DNA of 64,000 bases, from the NCBI GenBank assembly GCA_039800965.1, contig JBDLPS010000221.1, forward strand, positions 1-64,000, given 5' to 3'. The first letter of the stretch is position 1. Each line of letters begins with the position of its first letter. Positions 27,162 to 34,554 of this stretch are shown here, in pieces. Made by a program: the position numbers and the translations under genes. The DNA is from ZC4RG30 sp039800965 (GTDB lineage Bacteria > Pseudomonadota > Gammaproteobacteria > Steroidobacterales > Steroidobacteraceae). The notes under the pieces were generated by a model. It was not told where the DNA came from. It saw only the letters and a program-made list of their open reading frames with translations, and did no database searches.

Positions 27162-28178
27162 TCAGGCAAGCCTGCGCGGCACCTGCGCGGCGAGGACCTC
27201 GACGTGGGCGGGGCCATCGTTCAGCGCGGGGATGTAGCGCAGCGTCCCGCCGCCCGACTGGTGGAAGGTCTCCGCGGCCTCGACTCCCATCTCGTCGATG
27301 GTCTCGAGGCAGTCGATGGCGAAGCCCGGGCAGACCACGTCGAGGTGCTTCACCCCGCGGGCGCCCAGTTGCCGGACGGTTTCCTCGGTGTACGGGCCCA
27401 GCCATTTCGCGCGACCTACGCGGGACTGGAAGCTCAGGGACCAGTCTTCGTCCCGCAGGCCGAGGCGCGCGGCGATCGCCGTGGCGGTCGCAAGGCATTT
27501 GCGCCCGTAGGGGTCGCCGTCGGTGACGTAGCTTTCCGGTATGCCGTGGAAGGAGAACAGCAGGTGCTCCCCGGCCCCCTGTGTCGCACGCCAGGCGGCG
27601 ATGCTGTCGGACACCGCCGCGACGTAGGTCGGGTCGATGGCATAGTCGAGCACGTAGTGCAGTTCCGGCAGGTAGCGCCAGTCGCGCAGCGCGATTCCCA
27701 CCTGGTCGTAGGTGGCGGCCGTTGTGGTGCCGGAGTACTGCGGAAAGAGAGGCAGCACGATGATCTTCTGCGCGCCGCGCTCGCGCAGCCGCGCGAGGCC
27801 CGCGGCCACGTCGGGACTCGAATACAGCATGCCGAGTTCCACGGCCACCGTCTCGCCTTCCCGTTCGGACAGCCGCGTTTCCAGCGCGGTGCGCAGACGG
27901 GCGGATATCACAGCCAGCGGCGAGCCCTCTGGAGTCCAGACGCGCCGGTATTTCGGGACGACGCCGATGGGCCGGAGCGGCAGGATGATGAAGTAGAGGA
28001 TCCAGCACCAGATCGCGCGCGGGACTTCGATCGTCCGCCGGTCGCGCAGCAGTCGGCGCAGGAAGCGCCGCACGCCGGCCGGGGTCAGTGAATCCGGCGT
28101 GCCGGAGTTGACCAGCAATACACCGAGGCGGTACGGGCCGTTGTCCTGGTAGGCGGGGGAGGGCGAATACGTTGGCAT
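27162..28178 (-). CDS. hemH: Ferrochelatase
   Basis: This 338-residue protein inserts Fe(II) into protoporphyrin IX in the last step of haem synthesis. It begins GVLLVNSGTPDSLTPAGVRRFL and carries the signature LFSFHGIPESYVTDGDPY with the catalytic His, PLFPQYSGTTTAATYDQV, and CPGFAIDCLETIDEMGVEA with the conserved Glu. The length is standard. The ATG overlaps the stop of the hydrolase gene by one base, so it is the last gene of a thiolase-hydrolase-hemH operon, an odd metabolic mixture. No [2Fe-2S] C-terminal cluster is seen. Confidence 0.96.
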   Translation of the reverse strand: MPTYSPSPAYQDNGPYRLGVLLVNSGTPDSLTPAGVRRFLRRLLRDRRTIEVPRAIWCWILYFIILPLRPIGVVPKYRRVWTPEGSPLAVISARLRTALETRLSEREGETVAVELGMLYSSPDVAAGLARLRERGAQKIIVLPLFPQYSGTTTAATYDQVGIALRDWRYLPELHYVLDYAIDPTYVAAVSDSIAAWRATQGAGEHLLFSFHGIPESYVTDGDPYGRKCLATATAIAARLGLRDEDWSLSFQSRVGRAKWLGPYTEETVRQLGARGVKHLDVVCPGFAIDCLETIDEMGVEAAETFHQSGGGTLRYIPALNDGPAHVEVLAAQVPRRLA

Positions 28179-28843
28179 CAGTCCAGGTGCTCCGCGAGGA
28201 ATTCCAGCGTTCGACGGCCGGCAAGCGCCGCGCAGTCGGCGTCGAACGCCGCGCGGTGGTCGCAATTGAAGCCATGGTCCGCCGGGTACAGGTGATAGTG
28301 GCCTTCCGGATGGGCGGCGCGGATGCGGCCGATCGACTCGGCAGGGATCGACGCGTCGCGCTCGCCGAAATGGTAGAGCACCGGCACCACCGGCCGATGC
28401 TCGAGGTTGGCGGCGATGCTGGTGCCGTAATAGGCCACTGCGCAGGCGATGGACGGGTTGCACGCCGCCAGGTAGGCCTGGGTGCCGCCCCAGCAGTAGC
28501 CCACGGCGCCAACGCGTCCGGCGTGTTTCACCACGGCGATGCTCGCCGCGATGTCCAGCGACACTTTCGGCTGCGGCAACTGCTTCATGTAGCCGCGGCC
28601 TTCCTCGATTTCTTCGGGCGAATAGCCCAGCGCGATGTCGCGGCGTATGCGGTCGAACAGGGCTGGCGCGATGGCGAGGTAGCCTGCGGCTGCAAAACTT
28701 TCCGTGACCGAGCGGATATGCGCGTTCACGCCGAAGATTTCCTGCAGCACGACGACGGCGCCCCGCGCCGCGCCCTGCGGGGCGGCAAGCCAGGCGTTGA
28801 ACTCATGCCCGTCGCGGGCCATCAGGCGCGTCCAGTCAGCCAT
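28178..28843 (-). CDS. Dienelactone hydrolase family protein
   Basis: This 221-residue alpha/beta-hydrolase belongs to the dienelactone hydrolase family. The catalytic triad is visible: nucleophilic Cys in GAVGYCWGGTQAY, Asp in HFGERDASIP and His in YPADHGFNCD. The conserved VVVLQEIFGVNAHIRS forms the oxyanion side. True dienelactone hydrolases act on chlorocatechol lactones, but this branch is widespread and its substrate is generally unknown; no aromatic-degradation genes flank it. It overlaps the thiolase stop by 8 bp and couples to hemH. Confidence 0.9.
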   Translation of the reverse strand: MADWTRLMARDGHEFNAWLAAPQGAARGAVVVLQEIFGVNAHIRSVTESFAAAGYLAIAPALFDRIRRDIALGYSPEEIEEGRGYMKQLPQPKVSLDIAASIAVVKHAGRVGAVGYCWGGTQAYLAACNPSIACAVAYYGTSIAANLEHRPVVPVLYHFGERDASIPAESIGRIRAAHPEGHYHLYPADHGFNCDHRAAFDADCAALAGRRTLEFLAEHLD

Positions 28844-30131
28844 GCGCCGACTCCACGATGGCCGCGACGCCCATGCCGCCGGCCGTGCATACCGACAGCA
28901 GCGCGCGGCGTGCCGCAGGATTCTGCGCCAGCAGCTTCGCCGCCACGCCGAGCACGCGCGCGCCGGTGGCGGCGAAAGGGTGGCCGACGGCGATGCTGCT
29001 GCCGTTCACGTTGAGCTTCGCGCGATCGATCGCGCCGAGCGGTGCGTCGCGGCCCAAGCGTTCGCGGCAGTAATCCGCCGATTCCCAGGCCTTCAGCGTG
29101 CACAGCACCTGCGCCGCGAAGGCTTCGTGGATCTCGTAGTAATCGAAATCCTGCAGGGCGAGACCTGCGTCGCGCAGCATTTCAGACACGGCGTGGGCCG
29201 GCGCCATCAGCAGGCCCTCATGGCCGCTGGCGAAATCCACGGCCCAGGTCTTGCCGAACGTCAGCCAGGCCTGCACGGGGATGCCGCGCGCGCGGGCCCA
29301 CTCCTCGCTCGCCAGCAGCACGGAAGATGCACCATCCGTGAGCGGCGTGCTGTTGCCGGCGGTCAGGGTGCCGTTGTCCCGGTCGAAGGCCGGCCGCAGC
29401 TTCGCGAGCTTGTCCGCCGAGCTGTCGGCGCGGACGTTGTTGTCCTGGGAGAGCCCTGCGAAGGGCGCCACGAGATCCGACTGGAACCCCGAGGCCCAGC
29501 CTGCCGTCGCCCGCGCGTGGCTCGCCGCGGCGAGCGCATCCTGCTCGGCACGGGAGATCTGCCAGGTCCGCGCCATCTGCTCGCAGCTCTGGCCCATCGA
29601 AAGACCGGTGCGCGGTTCGATCACGCCCGGCAGTTCCGGCTTGAAGTCGCGCGGCCGCAGCCCCAGCCAGGGCTTGAGGCGCGCGCCCAGCGAGCGGCCG
29701 CGGAAGCTGCCCAGCAGGATCTCGCGGTAATGCTTCGGGTACACCACGGGTGGGTCGCTGACGCTGTCGACGCCGGCCGCGATGCCGGCATCGATCTGTC
29801 CCAGGGCGATCTTGTTGGCGACGAGAATGGCTGCCTCGAGGCTGGTGCCGCAGGCGCGCTGCAGGTCCAGGCCCGGCGTGCGCGGATCGAGGCCCGACGA
29901 CAGCACGCACTCGCGCGTGAGGTTGAAATCCTTCGGATGCTTGATGACCGCGCCGGCGATCACGTCACCGAGCCTGGCCCCCTCCAGCCCGAAGCGGCCC
30001 ACGAGGCCGCGCAGCGCGGCAGTGAGCAGGTCCTGGTTGCCGTGGCGGGCATAGGCGCCGTGCGAGCGCGCGAAGGGAATGCGCGTACCGCCGAGTATCG
30101 CGACGCGCCTGACCTGGGTTCCGACGAGCAT
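28836..30131 (-). CDS. Acetyl-CoA C-acyltransferase (thiolase, FadI-like)
   Basis: This 431-residue protein is a degradative-type thiolase that cleaves 3-ketoacyl-CoA with CoA. The active-site Cys is in DLQRACGTSLEAA, the His pair in EIHEAFAAQVL and VGHPFAATGARVLGV, and the second Cys in LLSVCTAGGMGVA. It starts RVAILGGTRIPFARSHGAYA. The length and the GNQDLL segment resemble FadI of the anaerobic-type beta-oxidation complex, but no fadJ neighbour is present, so the chain length is undefined. It is first in the operon with the dienelactone hydrolase and hemH, and divergent from gshA across 80 bp. Confidence 0.92.
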   Translation of the reverse strand: MLVGTQVRRVAILGGTRIPFARSHGAYARHGNQDLLTAALRGLVGRFGLEGARLGDVIAGAVIKHPKDFNLTRECVLSSGLDPRTPGLDLQRACGTSLEAAILVANKIALGQIDAGIAAGVDSVSDPPVVYPKHYREILLGSFRGRSLGARLKPWLGLRPRDFKPELPGVIEPRTGLSMGQSCEQMARTWQISRAEQDALAAASHARATAGWASGFQSDLVAPFAGLSQDNNVRADSSADKLAKLRPAFDRDNGTLTAGNSTPLTDGASSVLLASEEWARARGIPVQAWLTFGKTWAVDFASGHEGLLMAPAHAVSEMLRDAGLALQDFDYYEIHEAFAAQVLCTLKAWESADYCRERLGRDAPLGAIDRAKLNVNGSSIAVGHPFAATGARVLGVAAKLLAQNPAARRALLSVCTAGGMGVAAIVESAHG

Positions 30132-30211
30132 GGCACTCTCCGTTGCTGCAGGAAGGATGCCATGGTGGACCCCGCACCGGTACCCGCGGGCCGTGTAGAC
30201 TCCTTGCTTCC

Positions 30212-31801
30212 ATGCCTTCCGCAACAGATCGACAGTTCGAGCGGCGTCTTTCGGCGTTGGTGAACGCCCGGGAGCCCCGCGTCCTGCAGGAAGGCCTGCG
30301 CGGCGTCGAGAAGGAAAGCCTGCGCGTCCTGCCCGACGGGCATATCGCGCGCAGCCCGCATCCCTACGAGCTGGGTTCCGCGCTCACGCACGAGCACATC
30401 ACCACCGATTTCTCCGAATCGCTCATCGAGCTGGTCACGCCGGCCTTCCGTTCGGTTCCGGTGCTGATGCAGTACCTCAGCGACCTGCACCAGTACGTCT
30501 ACCGCCACCTCGGTGATGAGCTGCTCTGGGCCACCTCGATGCCCTGCAAGCTCGAATCCGACGACGACGTGCCCATCGCCTGGTTCGGTGATTCGAACGT
30601 CGGCCGCATGAAGCACGTCTACCGCCGCGGGCTTCGCCATCGTTACGGCGCGTTGATGCAGGCGATCTCCGGCGTGCATTTCAATTATTCCTTCCCGGAA
30701 CGGTTCTGGGAGGTCTATGCCGCGGTGAGCGAATCCAGGGATGCCGGTCAGGATTTCCGCTCCGCCGGGTACTTCGACCTGCTGCGCAACTACCGGCGCC
30801 ACGGCTGGATCGTGCTCTACCTCTTCGGTGTCTCGCCGGTCGTCGGACGCAGCTTCCTGAAGGATGCAAATGCCGGCCTGCCCGCGCTCGATGCCGACAC
30901 GGCCTACGAGCCCTGCGGCACCAGCCTGCGCATGAGCGACATCGGCTACCGCAACCGCAACCAGGCTGACGTCTCCGTCTCGGTGAACAGCCTCGATGAA
31001 TACGTGCGCGACCTGCGCGCCGCGATCAGCACGCCGCACCCCGCCTACGAGCAGATCGGCCTGCGCGTGGACGGCGAGTACCGCCAGCTCAACAGCTACA
31101 TCCTGCAGATCGAGAACGAGTACTACAGCTACATCCGTCCCAAGCGCGTCGCGCGTTCCGGCGAAAGCCCGAGCGCCGCGCTGCTGCGCGGCGGGGTCGA
31201 ATACGTCGAAGTGCGCGCGCTGGACGTCAGCGCCTTCGATCCCGTCGGCGTGAACCAGAACAAGCTGCGATTCCTCGAGGCCTTCGTCGCCATGTGCGTG
31301 CTGCGCGACAGCCCGCCGATCGACCGCGACGCCCAGGATCGGCTCGACCACAACCATCTCGTCGTCGCACGTCGCGGCCGTGAACCGGGGCTTGTCCTGG
31401 ATCGCGACGGCCTTCCGCAGCGGCTTGTCGACTGGGCGCGCGAGATCCTGGATTCGATGGAAGGCATCTGCGAACTGCTGGACCACGGCGATCCGGCACG
31501 ACCCTATGCCGCGGCGCTGCGGGCGCAGCGCGACAAGATCGACGACGTGTCGCGCACCCCTTCCGCGCGACTGCTCAAGGAACTCGCCGACGGCGAGGAA
31601 TCTTTCTTCGACCTCGCGCTGCGCATGTCCGCCACGCACAAGCAGTCCTTCCTCGACCTGCATGCGCCGGACGAGCAGCGTCTGGCGGAGTTCCGCCGCG
31701 AATCGGACGAATCCCACGCGGCGCAGCGCCGCCTCGAATCCACCCGCGCGGAAACCTTCGAGACCTACCTGGGTCGCTACTTTTCCAAGACAGGCCAGTA
31801 G
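30212..31801 (+). CDS. gshA: Glutamate-cysteine ligase
   Basis: This 529-residue protein is the gammaproteobacterial-type (E. coli GshA-like) glutamate-cysteine ligase, the first enzyme of glutathione synthesis. Typical segments are GVEKESLRVLPDG (ATP/metal site), ITTDFSESLIELVTPAF, ISGVHFNYSFPERFW, SLRMSDIGYRNRNQADVSVS, and YVEVRALDVSAFDPVGV, which holds the conserved acids. Length agrees with the class. The start chosen is the ATG before PSATDRQFERRL; 23 more in-frame upstream codons lack similarity. Its last 25 bp overlap the convergent metallopeptidase gene. gshB is not in the window. Confidence 0.96.
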   Translation: MPSATDRQFERRLSALVNAREPRVLQEGLRGVEKESLRVLPDGHIARSPHPYELGSALTHEHITTDFSESLIELVTPAFRSVPVLMQYLSDLHQYVYRHLGDELLWATSMPCKLESDDDVPIAWFGDSNVGRMKHVYRRGLRHRYGALMQAISGVHFNYSFPERFWEVYAAVSESRDAGQDFRSAGYFDLLRNYRRHGWIVLYLFGVSPVVGRSFLKDANAGLPALDADTAYEPCGTSLRMSDIGYRNRNQADVSVSVNSLDEYVRDLRAAISTPHPAYEQIGLRVDGEYRQLNSYILQIENEYYSYIRPKRVARSGESPSAALLRGGVEYVEVRALDVSAFDPVGVNQNKLRFLEAFVAMCVLRDSPPIDRDAQDRLDHNHLVVARRGREPGLVLDRDGLPQRLVDWAREILDSMEGICELLDHGDPARPYAAALRAQRDKIDDVSRTPSARLLKELADGEESFFDLALRMSATHKQSFLDLHAPDEQRLAEFRRESDESHAAQRRLESTRAETFETYLGRYFSKTGQ

Positions 31802-33423
31802 CGCCGGCCTGCGCGTCCGGCGAGCAGCAACGCCGCCAGCGCGGCGAGTCCTGCCCCGGATCCGCCCCCGCCGCCCGTGTTGCCGGATCCGCCGCCAGGG
31901 GGTGCCGCGGGCGCTGCAATCCCGGTCACCGTTGCCGTGGCGCTGTTGTTGGCCATTTGCGGGTCGGTCACCGTGGGCGAACTCAACGATGCGGTCAGCG
32001 TGAGGCTGCCTTCGCGGTCCGCGCGCAGGCGGATATCCAGCGCGGCCTGCGCGTTCGCCGCCAGCGCGAACGCCGGGCATCGCAGCGCGCTGCCGCTGAC
32101 CACGCAGTCCACTGCCGTGCTCGTGGCGCCGGTCACGGTCGCGCCCGACGGGACGGTGAACGACAGCGTTGCATCCGGCACGGCAACGAGGCCGAGGTTC
32201 TGCACGGTCACGCGCATCAAGGTCGAATCTCCGACGGTGACCTGGGCGCCGCCACCCGACAGGCCCAGCGCCAGATCGGCGACGGGATCGGGAATGCTGG
32301 CAGCCCCCAGGCAACTTGCCGCCGCCACCGTCGGCGCGATCTGCTGCAGGCTGCAGGCCGAGAACGTCGAGCTTCCATTCATCCTCGGTGCCATCAGGAA
32401 CTGGTTGTCCGCCGTCGCGGCGCAGGCCGCCGCCGCCTCGCCGTCGTGCGGCGCGCCGAATACATGGCCGATCTCGTGCGCGGCAACCAGTGCATCGAAG
32501 GACACGGAGGCGCGCGCCTCCGAAAGGCTGGCGGAAAAACCCCGGCTGCACAGCGCGCCGAGGTAGGCGATGCCGACGGTGGTGCCATCCAGGTCGCGAC
32601 CGGTCATGAGGTGTGTCAGTCCCGCCGACTGCTGGGCCGTTGTGCGCAGGCGGTAGGCCGCCACCGCATCGATCAGTTGCGAGGGGTCGGTGGCGGACAG
32701 GCTTTCCGCGGCGGTGTCCACGTGCGTCACGCCGGCCAGCCGGATCTGCACGCCGACCTGCGAAGAGAAAATGCCGTCCACCACGTTCAGGCGTTCGAGC
32801 GCGCGACTGTCCGTCGCGGCGCCATCTAGGGCCACCAGTTCACTGTCGGCGAGTACGCCGACGTCCAGGCGCTTCGTCGCCTGCAGCGCGGTGGCGGCCG
32901 CGATTTCCGCGCCGACCTGGCCCAGTGCATCGGCAGCGGTCCGGACCGTCGAGCGTGAATCGCCCTCGAGCAATACGCCGCGGACCTGCAGGTCCGCGAG
33001 GCGGTAGAGCACCGTCGCGTCCGGTGGCAGCATCGCTGCGGTGGCGCTGGCCCTGGCCATCGCGCCGGCGGCCTCGAGGATGTAAGTGTCCACGCCATCG
33101 GAGTAGATGCCGTGGTAGCGGCCGTTCCGCCGGGTCAGCCGCGCCCAGGATCCCGGCTGGCCGGGCAGGGTGCCACGCAGCGCCTCCGTGCCGCCCAGCC
33201 TGCCGCCGCGCACGAGGTCCGTGTTCGGTTCCAGCTGCAGGTCGAAGCGTCGCGAGGTCCCCTGAACGCGCAGCCGCAGGCCGGGTGTCTCCAGCGTGCT
33301 GACGGGCTGCAGGGCCAGCAGTTTCAGCTCGGCGGCGGGCGCGGTGGCAGGCAGCACGCCGAGGAGCGCGGCAGCGACCAGGGCGGCTGCCTTCGCACCA
33401 CGGTTGCGCGCATCCATCCGCAT
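31777..33423 (-). CDS. Secreted M12-type metallopeptidase with DUF11 and GlyGly-CTERM
   Basis: This 548-residue protein is an exported zinc peptidase. The signal peptide (MRMDARNRGAKAAALVAAAL to APAAELK) leads to a propeptide-like region, then a reprolysin-type catalytic domain with the extended zinc motif AAHEIGHVFGAPHDG (about residues 313-327). A DUF11-like beta-sandwich follows (about 390-510, LMRVTVQNLGLVAVPDATLS). The C-terminus has a Gly-rich stretch, a hydrophobic helix (LAALAALLLAGRAG) and basic residues, the GlyGly-CTERM layout processed by rhombosortase in species with type II secretion. No rhombosortase is in the window. It should be a surface or extracellular protease; the secretion cluster at 50-60 kb could export it. 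Confidence 0.9.
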   Translation of the reverse strand: MRMDARNRGAKAAALVAAALLGVLPATAPAAELKLLALQPVSTLETPGLRLRVQGTSRRFDLQLEPNTDLVRGGRLGGTEALRGTLPGQPGSWARLTRRNGRYHGIYSDGVDTYILEAAGAMARASATAAMLPPDATVLYRLADLQVRGVLLEGDSRSTVRTAADALGQVGAEIAAATALQATKRLDVGVLADSELVALDGAATDSRALERLNVVDGIFSSQVGVQIRLAGVTHVDTAAESLSATDPSQLIDAVAAYRLRTTAQQSAGLTHLMTGRDLDGTTVGIAYLGALCSRGFSASLSEARASVSFDALVAAHEIGHVFGAPHDGEAAAACAATADNQFLMAPRMNGSSTFSACSLQQIAPTVAAASCLGAASIPDPVADLALGLSGGGAQVTVGDSTLMRVTVQNLGLVAVPDATLSFTVPSGATVTGATSTAVDCVVSGSALRCPAFALAANAQAALDIRLRADREGSLTLTASLSSPTVTDPQMANNSATATVTGIAAPAAPPGGGSGNTGGGGGSGAGLAALAALLLAGRAGRRYWPVLEK

Positions 33424-33426
33424 TGC

Positions 33427-33441
33427 GCTCCAAAACGGTGC
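33427..33441 (+). promoter_or_regulatory. NtrC-type site upstream of glnK
   Basis: GCTCCAAAACGGTGC agrees with GCACCA-N3-TGGTGC at 10 of 12 specified bases. It lies about 65 bp upstream of the sigma-54 core and about 97 bp upstream of the expected transcript start, a normal enhancer position. It also sits 4 bp in front of the divergent metallopeptidase start, so binding there could affect both genes. Confidence 0.6.
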
Positions 33442-33503
33442 GTAACGAGGCGACATGATGGCCTTGATGCTGCGTGAACGGGGGTTAGACGTTACGATGA
33501 ACG

Positions 33504-33519
33504 TGGCACGGAAGGTGCA
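33504..33519 (+). promoter_or_regulatory. Sigma-54 promoter of glnK
   Basis: TGGCACGGAAGGTGCA matches the -24/-12 consensus TGGCAC-N5-TTGCA at all but one base, with the exact GG-N10-GC spacing. The start codon of glnK is 43 bp further on, preceded by a GGAGGCGGGAG ribosome-binding region. With the NtrC-type site upstream this is a classical nitrogen-limitation promoter. Confidence 0.85.
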
Positions 33520-33561
33520 ACCTACGTCCCAGTACAGCCAACCGGAGGCGGGAGTCTCGCT

Positions 33562-33900
33562 ATGAAACTGGTTACCGCGATCATCAAACCCTTCAAGCTC
33601 GACGACGTCCGTGCCGCGTTGTCCGAAATCGGCGTGTCCGGCATGACCGTGACCGAGGTCAAAGGCTTCGGTCGCCAGCGTGGGCATACCGAGCTGTACC
33701 GCGGTGCGGAATACGTCGTGGACTTCGTGCCCAAGACCCGCATCGAGGTCGCCGTGCGCAGCGACCTGGTGGATCAGGTCATCGAGGCGGTCGTGAAGGC
33801 CGCCAAGACCGGCAAGGTCGGCGACGGCAAGATCTTCATCACGGATATCGACCGCGTCATCCGCATCCGCACGGGCGAAACGGACAACTCGGCCCTTTAG
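33562..33900 (+). CDS. glnK: Nitrogen regulatory PII protein (GlnK type)
   Basis: This 112-residue PII signal protein binds ATP/ADP and 2-oxoglutarate and controls AmtB and nitrogen regulators. The T-loop GFGRQRGHTELYRGAEY contains the uridylylation Tyr (Tyr51). The B-loop TGKVGDGKIF and C-loop RIRTGE are intact. The N-terminus MKLVTAIIKPFKLDDVR and C-terminus IRIRTGETDNSAL resemble GlnK more than GlnB. It is monocistronic and away from its usual partner amtB, which is at 11.4 kb. A sigma-54 promoter and an NtrC-type site lie upstream. Confidence 0.96.
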   Translation: MKLVTAIIKPFKLDDVRAALSEIGVSGMTVTEVKGFGRQRGHTELYRGAEYVVDFVPKTRIEVAVRSDLVDQVIEAVVKAAKTGKVGDGKIFITDIDRVIRIRTGETDNSAL

Positions 33901-33915
33901 GCCGCCGGGTATCCC

Positions 33916-33942
33916 GCCGGTCGGCCCGCCTTGCGGACCGGC
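33916..33942. terminator. Candidate hairpin between glnK and ilvN
   Basis: A GCCGGTC/GACCGGC stem (7 bp, 13-base loop) lies in the 70-bp gap between the convergent glnK and ilvN stops. It is GC-rich without a U-tract, so the terminator role is inferred from position. Confidence 0.4.
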
Positions 33943-33970
33943 CGGGCGGGGGCGGGCAGGCCCCTCGGGC

Positions 33971-34471
33971 CTATTGCGCCACGCGCAGCGTGCGCCCATC
34001 CCGGGTCAGCGCCAGCGCGCCGCTCCGGACGATCTCGATCAGCTCGCCTTTCGCGGCAAGTTCGCCGACGAAAGCGGTTATTTCGCTCTCGCTGGCAGTC
34101 AGTTCGGCGATGATCAGGTCCGCAGAAGTGTTCAGGATCTTGCCGCCGGCCTGTCGGACGACCGCTTCGGCAGCCTGCTTCTGACCGGTTTTCACCCCCA
34201 ATTTGACGAGCGCGAGCTCGCGCTCGACGTGCTCGCCGCGCGTCATGTCGTCGACGTCCACGACGTCCACGAGCTTGTTCAGTTGGCTGACGATCTGGTG
34301 GATCACCTCGTCCGAGCCTTTCGTCACGAGCGTGATGCGCGAGACCGTCGGGTCGTCGGTCGCGGCGACCGAGAGGGACTCGATGTTGAAGCCGCGGTTG
34401 GTGAACAGGCCCGCCACGCGGTTCAGGGCGCCGGATTCGTTCTGGAGCAGGATGCCGATGATGTGACGCAT
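33971..34471 (-). CDS. ilvN: Acetolactate synthase small (regulatory) subunit
   Basis: This 166-residue protein is the regulatory subunit of acetohydroxyacid synthase. An N-terminal ACT domain (HIIGILLQNESGALNRVAGL, TNRGFNIESLSVAATDD) binds valine for feedback inhibition. The C-terminal domain (LALVKLGVKTGQKQAAEAVV) contacts the catalytic subunit. The start is the ATG at 34471; the open frame extends upstream without similarity. Unusually it is encoded divergently from the catalytic gene ilvB, with 83 bp between the starts, instead of downstream of it. Confidence 0.94.
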   Translation of the reverse strand: MRHIIGILLQNESGALNRVAGLFTNRGFNIESLSVAATDDPTVSRITLVTKGSDEVIHQIVSQLNKLVDVVDVDDMTRGEHVERELALVKLGVKTGQKQAAEAVVRQAGGKILNTSADLIIAELTASESEITAFVGELAAKGELIEIVRSGALALTRDGRTLRVAQ

Positions 34472-34554
34472 AGTCCCCGGAGGATAAAGGATCGCTGCCG
34501 CGCGCGCACCGCAGGGTTGGGCGGGCATGCCTGATTTGCTAGAGTCCCAAGACC

